Shown here: piece by piece, positions 1 through 11,300 of the stretch
How the letters are laid out: every line of letters starts with the position of its first letter
Numbering within the stretch: the stretch's first letter is position 1
NCBI GenBank assembly: GCA_018340375.1
Contig: JAFFJZ010000002.1
Coordinates: 50,922,001-50,986,000 of the forward strand
Direction: 5' to 3'
Length of the DNA stretch: 64,000 nucleotides
Source of the DNA: Gonatopus flavifemur
Lineage: Eukaryota; Arthropoda; Insecta; Hymenoptera; Dryinidae
Notes under the pieces: model-generated
What the model was told of the DNA's origin: nothing
Database searches by the model: none
The model's input: only the letters and a program-made list of their open reading frames with translations
Position numbers and translations under genes: made by a program

Positions 1-540
1 CACAAGAACCAATTGCACGTTCTGTGTACCAGCAGAAATTATTTTGATCCACTTTTGATGTGAATTGCTGGTAGTTGTGCAAATATTTTACACAAAAAAC
101 GAATGAAAATAATCCTTGTTTATACATCCATGCAATTAGTCCTCTCTGTGCGTGTTGGTATACGTGATCATGAACAAAAGTATTCATATTTGCTTTGAAA
201 TGCAATGAAAACTATTCATGGTAAACAAATATAAACGAATTCATATTTTGATGTATATTTTTCGTAGGGGTGGCACTTGCTTGGTTTACATGTGATTCCA
301 AATTGAGATTGATGTTCAGTGACGTTGTCCATTTTTGTCCACAGTTTGCCACAGTTTTGTTTTGATTTCAATTTTCAGTAACGTGTCTTACGTTATAAAA
401 TCCATCCATTCACGGATTTATTAATAATTCCTCAATACAACCAAATATGTTCAAGTGATGAACATACAGAAAAAGAATTGACCATAAATGTATGTTCATA
501 AGCACATCAGATCTGTCATTTATACAAATTAATTATCATC
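1..540. other. AT-rich sequence, nothing recognised
   Basis: No gene, RNA or clear repeat was seen. Around 320-360 there are a few 'TTGTCCA'/'TCCACAG' words like those of the tandem repeat that follows, so the repeat may once have begun here. Confidence 0.4.
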
Positions 541-545
541 AGCCG

Positions 546-996
546 GTCACGCCGGTTGTCCAGATTCGTCCACAGTCGTGATGCGGAAGGTTCAACTGTA
601 TCCCGGAGTTTCCCTCATGTTTTCATATTCAATTTTTTTTCATCCGTAGTCGGTCCAAAGTTGTGCAAATTTGTCCGTAGTAACGATGCGGGATTTTCAA
701 CTATGTACCAGAGTTTTTTCGATATTTATCCTCGGCAGGTAAGATCTTTTCTCACCCGAAGTCGGTTCGAAACTGTCCAAATTTGTCCGTAGTGACGATC
801 CAAGATTTTCAACTGTGTCCCGGAGTTGTATACATTTGTCCACAACAGAAATTATCCCCTTTCGTCAGTACTCGATCCGAAGTTGTCCAAACTTGTCCAT
901 GGTAACAATACGGGATTTTCAAATGTGTCCAAGAGTTTTTTCTACATTCACCCTTGACGAGAATGATCTTCCTCAAAACACCGAAATTTGAAAAAG
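546..996. repeat. Degenerate tandem repeat, about 110 bp x 4
   Basis: Four successive copies start near 561, 664, 776 and 886. Each carries the same order of words: TTTGTCCGTAGTRACGATGC, then GATTTTCAACT, then TCCCGGAGTT, then a variable pyrimidine-rich tail ending in a GTCGGTCCGAAGTTG-like phrase. Shared GTCC anchors at 568, 673, 785 and 895 give periods of 105-112 bp. Copies are diverged, so this is an old array rather than an active satellite. Short open frames across it (such as 556-792) come from the repeat and are not read as genes. Confidence 0.75.
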
Positions 997-1640
997 TATC
1001 ATTGTGTCCGCGCAGATGGCATGTAAGCTTCTCACTCCTTGTTATTCATTGTCACTTACTTTTCACTGACTTCTTTTCAACAAACTTGGCAGGGAAATGA
1101 TGTGTAGATTAGAACAATATACTCACCGATGAGAATTCGAGCCATCCCGATGAACATATTTCATAGAAATATGCGATTTGACCACGTTCGAATTTTTTTG
1201 AATTTAATTTATTTCTCATTTGTCGGATTCCATTGAATTTTTTTACGGAAGCTATGTTTACATTGATGAGCCTTAAAACACTCGTGTATGAGAATTTCAG
1301 ACTGATCGATGGATTTGATTCTACACAGTATTGCGGAGGAGAAAATGCTACCGGATGGAGTGTACTTTGCTGTCGTGTCGGATTGTTGCACAATCTGTAT
1401 GAATATTAAATCTTTTATACTTGTTCTAATGGAATGATGGATGCGAGGAATTATATGCCCAGAAAGTCTGAGAATTTCGCAGGAAGTCATGCCTTGTGTT
1501 TCTGTCTCCATCTGCTTTGATACGTGCTGCTTAAGATACGATCTTCAACCTCGCAGTATTGTATTCCTCTGCCAAGGGGTTGAAACTGGGAGAACACAAG
1601 GTCCATCAGCCGCGGAATCCTAGCCATTCCGCATGTGACG
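997..1640. other. Unique-looking sequence, nothing recognised
   Basis: Short overlapping open frames occur on both strands here, but none has recognisable composition or a splice context. No repeats were seen. Confidence 0.35.
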
Positions 1641-1661
1641 AGTCACCCCTAAATGGTGAAA

Positions 1662-2190
1662 TGGACATCTATGGATAAGTTCTTGACAACGGGACAAGAT
1701 CTGGACCCATCACGGATCGGTTTGCACCCTACCGGATCGTTCCAGACATTCTTGGACTGCACAGTACAGAATAGGACATCGCAGATAGTAAATCACACAA
1801 AATGAATTTGGACTCGAGTGGACGTGATTGGGACACTGAAATGAACATCGTGGACGTCTCCGGACATCATTTGAATCGATATCCCACGGCCATAAATACA
1901 CATTTATGGACATCCATAGACAAATTTCTAAACGTACGAATGCACCTGAGGACATGACGGGACAAGATTTGGCCCCATTACGAATTAGTTTCCACACCAT
2001 TGGATCAGTTTTGGACACTGTCGGATCATTCCGGACATTCTTAGACTGCGCAGGACAGAATAGGATAGGTGTGGATGTAACGCTGATTTGAACGGAAATT
2101 ATCAGCGGATCCCACTGTCCAACAAGTGGACTGTATCTCATGGACGTCTTAGGACTGATCAGGACAAGGGATGGACATAACTTCACAAGA
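1662..2190. repeat. GGAC-rich degenerate direct repeat
   Basis: Two diverged copies lie at about 1662-1780 and 1907-2075, offset by 268-289 bp. Each runs GGACATC..., ACGGGACAAGAT, GGATCRKTTT, CGGATC, CCRGACATTCTTRGACTGC, ACAGAATAGGA. The whole stretch, and its continuation to about 2190, is studded with TGGACA/GGACAT words. The 202-codon open frame on the minus strand (1710-2318) follows this low-stop repeat and resembles no known protein, so it is treated as a by-product. Confidence 0.6.
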
Positions 2191-3926
2191 ATGGTTCGAA
2201 ATTTGAAACAAACGTACCAATTTTCCTCGCTCCAATCTTGTCCAAAAAGACGTCCCTCTGGATCAATCCTCTCATGTTCTCTTTTTCTCTGCACTGAAAA
2301 AGGAATGGTTTGGCTCATGTTCCTTTTGTTTTCCTTCTTCTGTATCGCAGCTGATTGCTTATCTAGTTTGTTTCTTTTAGATATTCATCTATAGTTATAT
2401 AAGCTTGTTTCTACAAATATATGTAAATCATTATTTTCGTAAATTCTTGTATACCACTGTACTTACATCCATCAATTATTGCTCTTATTGTCCAGGGGTA
2501 GGGAGTACACAAATTAATGATAAATAATCGAAATTTGAGAACAAAATTCTCAAGAACAAATAATCAAGTACCCTGGTTAAAAACTCCAGTTTATTACATT
2601 GATTGATTATAAGACAAACTCAGCAACGATCATCCAGTCATTCAGGCTGGAGGAAACAGGGACAATAGCCTATTTTGAGTGTGACGTGAGCAGAAGAAAC
2701 AATTGCTGACACAATAGAAACAGCTGAATTTCATTTCAGTCAGTTCCCAAATTGAGGGGACTCGAGCATGAAGAGAAAAAATATTCAGAGAACTTTGAAA
2801 TGTTCCTTTTGACGTGATTATTCCCTTGGTCTTCGATATTTTCAGAGTGAGATTTCATTTTTTGGTCAACCAGAAATGAGCTTGTCAAATTTTCGAGTGT
2901 ACTTTCCACTCTTTCAAAGTGGTTGTCTAAGATTTGAGGCTGGATATTCGGGATTGGTGTAGTATACCGTTCCTTCGTACTACCATTTTTTGGTCGCTTC
3001 TTTACAAATCGGTTATTCTCCAAACAGTATTTATTTAATACCTGTCCAAGACTGTATACCCACCCGAACTCATCGCTCAATTGATTACAGTTGAAAAATG
3101 ATGATGACCTTGCATATATGTTTACAGAAGTATTCGATAGATTCAAAATTTGTGCACATTTTTACTGTAAAATCAAAGGATATATGACTTAACATCCCCT
3201 CAGGTCTTTTCTAATACCCTCCTTTTAATCCGAATGAAAATGTACGTGGAAACATTACGTGCAATTAGAAGAAGCTTTCAACAGAACATATTTGATATAC
3301 CCACGAACACAGTTTTGATCACGTCCCAGAAAAAGGCTTACTACTTGCGTGGATCAATTAGAACGGAAAGCTTCTCCCTTCTGTTTTTCATCTCGTCCCT
3401 AACGACAATCTTCTCCTCCTACTATTCTTCCAAGTCCACTTCGCCTCGACGAGTACAAATCCGATTTTCCATTTGAGGAAGAATGTCGTCCTCTTCCCTC
3501 GTTCCTTCACTTGTAGGTATTAATTATCAATAGAAATCTGTTTTTAAAAATTTATTCATCGATGTTCACGTTTCCATCCCTCGATAGATTCACTCAAAAC
3601 GAATCTGATTTTCACAATTATCTAAATTACACATCGAGTTCTGGGATACAAGAGATATTGAATCATATGAACATGTAATTCAACATCGTTGATAAACTAC
3701 GTAACAAACTGATTAGAATTCTCGTTTTAATCAAATTATCATGATATCGAAATTGGATATAGCAATACAGTCATTTCCAGATACACTTTACAACTTGATT
3801 TGTCAGTGTATGAATTGTCCAGACTGTATTGTAATAAACCTGTTTTGTTGAATTGCGCGGTTGTATGTGTTCTTTTGACGAATCGTATGATACTGGGTTT
3901 GCGTTTCGAATAAATTATTCAAAATA
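2191..3926. other. No recognisable gene; one unassigned 136-codon open frame
   Basis: Most of this stretch is unique AT-rich DNA. An open frame on the minus strand (2736-3146) encodes a hydrophilic peptide with a basic patch (KKRPK) and no recognisable domain. A frame of this length is near the longest expected by chance in a window of this size and composition. A CCCTGGTTAAAAACT phrase after TA at about 2571 resembles the class A element termini seen later in the window, but no partner terminus was found. Confidence 0.3.
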
Positions 3927-4135
3927 CACTGCAACAAATGATCGTGAAATTTTCTTCCAAAAAATGGAGACAGCAAAGTTCCTCCACGGATGGGGAATTT
4001 TTCACAATAATTTGGTGGACTTTTCTTTCATTTGTGGAGGATTCAACATCCAAGGAACAAAATAATTCCTCAAAGTGGGAGAAAAATCCCTCTTCAATTC
4101 CCCCACAATGAGGGGACAAAACATTTTTTACAGTG
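3927..4135 (-). mobile_element. Class B inverted-repeat element, copy 1 of a three-member family
   Basis: Left end TA|CACTGCAACAAATG and inverted right end CACTGTAAAAAATG are similar; the flanks are TA (left) and CA (right). The interior matches, in reverse orientation, a stretch near 20471-20650 and one near 9480-9622. Shared words, read on the minus strand, include CTTTGAGGAAYTATTTTG, TGTTGAATCYTCCACAAATG and a CCACCAAA block. It has no coding capacity. A DNA-transposon-derived MITE is the likeliest class. Confidence 0.6.
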
Positions 4136-4800
4136 CAGCATGAAGCAAAGTAAGAGAATACTCGAATGATAAAATCAAAGATGTGAAACAGTTCAATTCG
4201 AACACTGTCAACCGTTCCTACTTTTATTATTAATTTCAAGAAAATCTATTCCAAGATGTCCCATGAAATCCATGGACGCATGTAGTGAAAAAATTAATAG
4301 ATAATAATAATTAGCGACGGCTTGAACACGATCAATCGAATTGAGATGATAATTCAATGAAGCAACGCCATCGTTTCTTTGTCAATCATTGACTGAAAAT
4401 ATTCAGATGGAAGTGATTAATAAAAAGCAGAGAGAAAGAAAGAACGAGTAGAGTAATGCATGCATTAGGAAAATGTCATGATGTCGAGACGAGACTCTTG
4501 TTCTACGATGTTGAATGATATCGATGGAACGGAGGTTCACACACGATCAAGCAATTACAAATCGACCGTGATGACATTTAATCACCGTAGGGAACCTGTG
4601 TGAATGCAATTACTTGATCCTTTATTTAGAGAACAACGTCAAATAACATTATTATCATTCTTCTCGCTTTCAATTCATTCTTAAATACAACCACGATACG
4701 AGATTCAGGATAGAATTCTTGTAGATTCTAATTATAACGATCCGATATCTATTTATATACAGATTTAGAGAAACGACTCCTTTTGCGATTAATTATCAAG
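4136..4800. other. Unique AT-rich sequence, nothing recognised
   Basis: No repeat or coding signal was seen. Confidence 0.35.
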
Positions 4801-5910
4801 CGATTCATCGATTTCCTTTTCATCTCATTGTATCCTGACCGTCTGCCACCGTCGTCCCTTTCAGGTTCTCTTCTCGCAATTACTAGAGATTCTTCGATCT
4901 TTGTTCCCCTCCGGTTGTCTGGTGGCTGGTCATTGAACGGAAGGACATCTCGTATCCCTTGAAGAAAAACCTTCAGACACGAGAGACATGCACGTCGCAT
5001 AAGAGAGGGGTCGGATTTTCTAGGACCAACGAAGTTGTATTGCCGTTGGTTTGCGAATTCGATTGTCCCTCTCTTGGAAACTCACCCTCGTTTCCACCCT
5101 CCTTCATCTTCACGCAAATGCGGTAGTCGACCCTCTCTAGGACTTTCCAGAAATACTCGAAGGATGGAAATGGTCGAGGGACCATTCCGCCCCCCGTTGG
5201 TACGTCGTTGCCGGCAAGTCTCTCACCGTCACCTCTTCTCTCTCTCTCTCTCTCTCTCTCTTTCTCCTCCCTGCAAAAACCTCTCTAAATAAAGTCCTGG
5301 CGTGGTCCGGTGATAGGGATGGCTTCAATTTTTCGCTCGTTGCACCTGCGGCTTTTTGTCCCCTGTTTGCCTCCTCTCCACCCTCCTTTCGTCTTCTGTC
5401 TCTCATTTTCTTCTCCCTTTTTCATTTTATCCCACACGAAGCATGAGGAAACCCGTCCGTGCCGGTCGGCCGACCGACCGGCCGTTCGACGAGGTGGTCG
5501 ATCGGTGGTCAGGGAATTAAGGGTGACGTGCTAGTATGTTGCACGGCACACAACGCGGCGCGAAAAAAATATGGGACGACGGATATGTGTGTGGGCAGCA
5601 CGTGAAAAAGGCGCACACTGACGGTCTTGGACCTGTACGGATATGCACGCAGAGTCGTACACACATGTTTGTAGGGAGGAAAAAAAGCAGGACAGTTTTC
5701 GACGCGTCGCTCTCGTGTGATTGTCAATATAATCGGGCGAAAGTGAGGCGAAGAGGAGCTAGCCCGACCGGTGATTCGGGTCTATTACTACTTTTGCCTT
5801 CATTATTGATTGTGTGCGATTTTTTTCCCTCTCTGACCAGAAAAAAAAGGACCAGGATAAATAAAAAGTATAAAATAAAACGTATGTTTGTATATACCGG
5901 TGACACTTGA
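4801..5910. other. GC- and CpG-richer island, candidate regulatory or 5' exon region
   Basis: Base composition shifts here relative to the flanks, with many CG dinucleotides, pyrimidine-rich runs, a (TC)n tract at 5237-5260 and a perfect 14-bp palindrome CGGTCGGCCGACCG at 5463-5476. Open frames overlap on both strands, which is expected from GC-rich DNA, and none resembles a protein I know. CT/GA tracts with CpG clusters are common around insect promoters and GAGA-factor sites, but no start site could be fixed. Confidence 0.3.
5237..5260. repeat. (TC)12 microsatellite
   Basis: An uninterrupted TC dinucleotide run inside a pyrimidine-rich stretch. Confidence 0.95.
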
Positions 5911-7430
5911 ATCAGAGAATAATCCTTTCGAGGTCACGGCTGAGAATTTATTCGTTTTATGCTGGGTAGGGGAATTGATTAATCGTTTTGGATTAAATGC
6001 TCTTTGAACTGAAAAAAAAATGGATAATATCTGAAGTTTAGTTCAGAAAGTATAGGCAACTGAAACTTTTAACGAAACTTATCAAAATTCTGGAAAATGT
6101 AATACATTTTTAAATGATAAAATGTTTCGATATTCGCTTCAAAGTTCTCATGAAATTCGATATTTTCCGGTCATTGGTGTTTTTTTGCACATTTTATAGG
6201 ATATATTTACAATAACAATACGCATAGAATGTCAGAATTCAAGTACTGGATGGAGATCGTAAAAATGTTCAGCTAAAATCGTTGAAGAGTATATTGATCA
6301 CCTATATATACAGATAAAAAAACCAATGTATTTAGTATCCGTTGTCTGCGAAAAACAAATACGTTCACTTGAATTTTTTCTCCTCTCATGGTATTTATGT
6401 TCATTACGAGAAGAGAAGTTTATTTTTCCTCTCCTTTTCACATTATTCTTTCACAGCTTTTCTAATTGCGAATTCATTGCAGAAAGCTATATCAAGAATA
6501 ATGCACATTTTAAATGCCCTTATTTCTTGAAGAAACATAGTTATTCTGTATAACTCTTCATATTTTCAGAACATTTTTTTTCCAAGCATAATATTCAAAA
6601 CTGTAAAATTTATTTGATAATAATGTATGTAGAACTGTAATTATAATCTTCTCATTTACGTAAATTGTGTGTTCTAAAATATGTCCCGCCCCAAGAATTT
6701 CTTCATAGGAACAATAATTATTCTCATAAATTTATTTCATTCATCGAATCTACATATGCGAATAATTGATCCCTTGTAATTTTTTTCTGGCTCATCAGAA
6801 TTGCAGTACGAATGAAAAGTCATGCTGAAGAATGAACGAAAAAAGATAGATGAATCACTATGGGTCATTGCGATCTTGCGCAATCCAATCTGAACCCCAG
6901 CAGGGGATTTTTTACTTCCATCCCTAATTCTTCAAATACATTACGGAGAATCATGATTCCACATTCGTTAAGAAAATTTTTCAAGCATCATGACGGATAT
7001 TTGGAAACGCATAGTATCGTACGAATTCTCACTTGATTCTAATTTTTACTATCCGAAATTCAGAAAATGTTTTTATACTTCTTTACAGCAACTCTTCGAA
7101 TAAATTTGACTAATATCTCATAAAATCATTCTGGAACTAAGAAAAAGTTTCTGAAAACTCAGCTAAACTGTCATTGTCACTGATCAGGCACATCGCATTA
7201 TACACATAGAATTCAGGACGAAAATCAGCAGACGACGCAAATCGGGAAAAGAACGGTGGCTCGAGGCAGTGGAAGTAACGTGAACACCGTAAAAAAATCG
7301 ATAAATTTTTGAATTCAAAAAGTATTTCTTTGGTTTAGAAAAATTTCACTCGGGCCTATAACGTATAGACTACAATCAAGATATATATTCTTGAAAATCT
7401 TCGAGAATACATCTTCTTGGGATCAGTCAT
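5911..7430. other. AT-rich sequence, nothing recognised
   Basis: Runs of A and T predominate. A short CCCCAGCAGGGG-like phrase near 6895 may be a scrap of the GGGCCCA-word family. No gene was seen. Confidence 0.35.
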
Positions 7431-7439
7431 GATTTTTCT

Positions 7440-7805
7440 CCCGATGTAGAAGTCTGATCCAGCCCTGACAAGCATTGGCGGAGCCTTGTGAGAGGGCCTG
7501 ACTGAAGACTGTAATGATAACATCGTGTCAGGCATTAACGAGCCTGAATTTTCACGTCTGGAACAACGGTGGTTAAAGGTCGCCAATATTGGCGTAGGTT
7601 TGATTCAATGGTTCTGCCATAATTGGTCGATACAAAGCTTTCAATATAAAACCAATGCTGGCACAAACTTGCACCAACGCTGTTCTCACACTTCTCATCT
7701 TTGCATTGCCGACACAGGCACGATACTACCTCTATTGTAAATCAACGTTAGCCTAATTCAAATCCCTTACGCTTGGCTGTCACGCCTGGCTCAAGCCATC
7801 GCCCG
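7440..7805. repeat. Diverged copy of the TTGGCACAA / TTGGGCCA word family
   Basis: This stretch is rich in GCATTGGCG, CCAATATTGGCG, CCAATGCTGGCACAA and CAACATTGGTGCAAT words in both orientations. It contains AATGATAACATCGT at 7513-7526, a core shared with copies at 48331, 55949, 60388 and 61591, and in inverse at 50881. No terminal inverted repeat was found, so the boundaries are approximate. Confidence 0.5.
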
Positions 7806-8760
7806 TGGTCAACATTGGTGCAATCGCTGAATTCTCACATGGTTCAGTGCAGTATGGTGTATTCTGCATGCATGTCCCATTGGAATTCAACGCAAAGAAT
7901 ACAATCTTATGTTATAAAGCTATTCACGTAATTATTCTTCTTGAATCTCAAAGATCTGTATTATTTTTGATAAAGAATTCATGGATCTCAATAACAGATT
8001 CTCAAATTTCATAATCATTCCTTCAATTTAAGAATGTTCCTAAATTGAATAACCACTAATGAAATTCGAGATCATATGGTCAATTGAATTGAAGAATTTT
8101 TCCAATAGTGTAGTTTTGATTCATCCTGAATAAGGTGATATTTAGGATGAAAGCAAGTTTGACTTTTTTGTGTGTATTTTCTCATATTTCGCATTTGACA
8201 ACGTCGTCAATTTTGAAAGATTGAATCCACGGGGGTATTTTTGAAACGTTTTGCTGGGTCTGCAGAATGATAAAATCAGCACGGTCGAGTGAAAGTAATT
8301 ATAAAAGAACGCTGTCAAAATTATGCGGCGTTTCTCCTCATTTTGCTAGTGGATCCCGTCCCGCAATCGTCGAAAATTATTCTTTTACAAGCCAAATCAT
8401 GGTGAAAATCTCCAACCACTAGGTTTTGGGAAGAATTTCACTATTATTTGTCAGAGCGAGAATAATAACTCGATGTTTGAAAGATTCCAGGTCAATCATA
8501 AATCCTGAGATGTTCCTGTAATTTCTTCTAGAATTGAAGAGACCACTGTAAAAATTTCAACCCAAAATTACGGCAAGTTTTCTGAATTTTCAGCCAACCT
8601 TTTCTTCATGATTATTCAACATCAAAAAGGAGAAACTTTTTCGAAAATATTTAAGAAATTTTTTCTTTCTGATGGAAATAAATAAGCTTTCCGTGGTTAG
8701 GGTATGAAACAGATCCGGGAAAGAAAGAAAACCTTTCCATAATTCTTATAAGGTACATTA
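7806..8760. other. AT-rich sequence, nothing recognised
   Basis: No repeat or gene could be supported. Confidence 0.3.
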
Positions 8761-8763
8761 TAA

Positions 8764-8873
8764 GCATGTGAATACAATAGAATCTATACTGTTCCAGCAT
8801 GGACCTCATTGTGCTTATATGAATCCAAGACTGGGACAATGTGGGATCAAAATTCACATACCCTGGGGCCGAC
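8764..8873. repeat. Fragment of the GGGCCCA-word family
   Basis: It has CCAGCATGGACC, GACTGGGACAATGTGGG, GATCAAAATTCA and a final CATACCCTGGGG. The same order is seen in the element at 14105-14214 and inside 61489-62084. Boundaries are approximate. Confidence 0.4.
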
Positions 8874-9479
8874 TGGTTTACAGTGTTGAAATTCTGGATT
8901 TGTTTCTCGGATGATAAAGGAAAGTATTTTTTTCCCCTGCACTTCTGGGAATTGCTGTATTTCATAGGTGTTGAAACCTGCCAGGAATGAAAAAAAGTCC
9001 ATCGAGTTGAGCAGTACTTCGATCATGAGGAAACCTCCCTAAAACAATGAGTGAAAGAATTTCCAAAATTTAATCCATTTGAATAACTGGGTCAATTCAT
9101 ATATAATCATACATAAGATATATATAAAATATATTCACAGAAGACCATTTTTTGGGGGACAATTTCACACTCATCCTGTAAAATGTGAATGTACATTGTA
9201 AAGAATTTTTTAGGAAATTTCTCAAAGACGTTGGTGAAGTAATCAACGCATACTCTGTAAATTCACTGTGCCCTGGAAAAAAAAGGTCATTGACCATATA
9301 GAAATTCAATCCCTGTACAACATTCAGGAATTGTGCAATGCTTATGAATGGGAAGAATCCGAATGATTTTTATGGGATACTTTCCGAGACTTGACACAAT
9401 CAGGAATGTTTTGTTCATCATTTGTGCATGGTCTTGAAGACATTCAGCTGCATCGGAAAATCTATACAGTTTGAAAAGT
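8874..9479. other. AT-rich sequence, nothing firm
   Basis: A GTGCCCTGGAAAAAAAAGG phrase near 9269 resembles an element terminus and could pair with the end at about 9622, but the match is too weak to call. Confidence 0.25.
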
Positions 9480-9622
9480 GATTTCCACATTTTTCCCGGG
9501 AAATTCTGACAGCAAAGTTCCACCAAAGATGAAGAACTTTTCCCTCACTATTCGGAGGATTTGAAAAACCAAAAGGCAGAGTAGGTCCTCAGAGTGGTGA
9601 AACAGTGATTTTTTTTCGCACG
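9480..9622 (-). mobile_element. Copy 2 of the 3927-4135 element family
   Basis: Read on the minus strand, it begins CGTGCGAAAAAAAATCACTG and continues with an ACTCTGAGGACCTACTCTG block, a TCAAATCCTCCGAATAG block and a GGTGGAACTTTGCTGTC end. These align with the interior of the copies at 3927 and 20471. The outer limit toward 9255 is uncertain. It has no coding capacity. Confidence 0.45.
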
Positions 9623-10100
9623 ATTAATATGGGAACGCTGAATCCTGTTAGATTTCCATACTCGGATGATTTTTTCCAAGCAATTCAAACTCGACACAAT
9701 GATGTTATAAATTTTTATAGAACAGTTCCAATGTTTCCAAAATGTTTTGAAAATCCTGGCAGACAGTGTTTTTGATTCATTGTTCCACGAAGAAATCAAA
9801 TCAATACACTTGAATTTGCATTTGAAATTCCAGTATGAATCTTTGATCATTGATTAGACGTGAGGTTAGAATAATTATGAAGAGAACTCGTATCTCATCC
9901 GAGTTCCCTGTATTTTCTTACGTTTTTTCCTCCCTACGTCCAACTATGTTCGATTGAATTCAAGCAGTATTAGCATCATTTATCAAGAATAAATTTCTCC
10001 TTCATTACCAGTATATTTTGCTTGTATTTCCTCTTTCTCTGTTCGAAGTTATAAATATACGTCATAGGTAAAATGGTAGAGAGTTGAAAATTTTAGCTCA
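9623..10100. other. AT-rich sequence, nothing recognised
   Basis: No gene or repeat was seen. Confidence 0.3.
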
Positions 10101-10211
10101 CCATTCACGTGGGGTTAAGTTGGGTTCGCAGCTGCGTACGAACGAACGTATTATCAAACGAATGGTAGCCCAGGCCTAATGTTCGTCCGCGTTTTTGCTT
10201 AATACAGAATC

Positions 10212-10282
10212 GTGTGTATATGTATACATATATACATAATATATACATACATGTACACACATAGATGTATATATGTGTATAC
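10212..10282. repeat. TATACA/TGTATA microsatellite
   Basis: An interrupted run of TG, TA and TACA units with internal inverted symmetry. Confidence 0.85.
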
Positions 10283-11140
10283 GGGAAGAGAAGATCGAGG
10301 CTGAAGAGATATGTGGCGGCCACTGCAGAACAAGGAAAAAGAGGAAAAGGGGATATGGTAAAAAGAGCGAGAGAGAGATGGTGGTAGAAAACCCCTTTCG
10401 CGATATACCTCATGGGAGAGGGTGTTTTTCGCAGCTAACAAAATGGCCGCCATCCCCACTACGTTGAGCGCGGGGGTGGTTTAGGGTTCGAATTTTCTCC
10501 GTCCCGTTCTCTTTATATCCCATTCGTTCGTTCGTTAGCACCCTTCCACCAAACTCCTATTCTTCCCCCTCTTTTATCCGGGAGCAAACGTTCCCCCTTC
10601 CCTCCCGTGTTCACCCACGGTACCACCACTTTTCGCCGGTCCAAGCCCCGGAGTCTCGAGCGTCACTGGTGGAAACTAGGAAACGAGTTTCCCACGTTCT
10701 CTCTCTTTTTTTGCGTTCTCCGTCTTTTTTCCACCCGCCAACTCCTCGCACCCTTTATCCCACCTCTCTCGATCTTTCTGTCTTTCTTTCTTCCTCCCAT
10801 CCCACCGCTATTCCACCCACTCATTTAAACTCCCATCCTCCGCTCCTGTTCCTACTCCTCCTACCCTCTTTTTCACCAACACCAATGCACAATTTTCCGG
10901 AGAGACCACGCAGGAATATTGTTACGTAGAGAGAACGCGAATGAAATTTATAACTAATTACGGGAAAAGTTTAGATGACCGTCGGGTCGTTCGGTGGCTG
11001 GGAAAGGGAGCGAGCGGGGTAGGTGGCCGGAGAGAAAATAGAGGGAGAAGAGATGGGGGACAGCGGTAATAGTGTAAGGTGAGTTATCTGAGTATAGAAA
11101 ACCAAATTACATTAATTAGGGTATTAAACGTTTGCTTCAG

Positions 11141-11230
11141 AAATAAAAGGAAAGAAAAAAGAGAAAAAGTTGGGAAAAATGAGCGGAGAGAGGAAGGAAG
11201 GAAGGAAAGAAAAGAAGAAAGAGGAGCGGG
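11141..11230. repeat. Purine-rich low-complexity tract
   Basis: GAAAG/GGAAG units on the plus strand, including several GGAA tandem units. Confidence 0.8.
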
Positions 11231-11300
11231 TGGGGTTTTAGGTGGCAGCGACGACGGTTGTATACGACCCCAAAAGACCACGGCTTAAGGCGGATTCTAT

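Larger units (their letters stand above)
10101..11300. other. GC-richer, strand-skewed island; candidate regulatory region
   Basis: The block starts with a TA/TG microsatellite, then has AAAATGGCCGCCATC (10440-10454), a CGTTCGTTCGTT run, about 340 bases strongly enriched in C and T (10540-10880), and a purine-rich GGAAGGAAGG tract (11141-11230). Composition differs sharply from the flanks. No protein-like frame was found. A promoter or 5' untranslated exon is possible, but no transcription or splice evidence is visible. Confidence 0.3.

Noticed and set aside
1710..2318. 202-codon open frame on the minus strand
   Set aside because: It lies over a GGAC-rich direct repeat with few stop words and encodes no recognisable domain.
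2571..2600. TA|CCCTGGTTAAAAACT as an element end
   Set aside because: No inverted partner was found within 2 kb.
2736..3146. 136-codon open frame on the minus strand
   Set aside because: It is near the longest length expected by chance, has no domain or splice support and no paralogue in the window. It is mentioned in the surrounding feature only.
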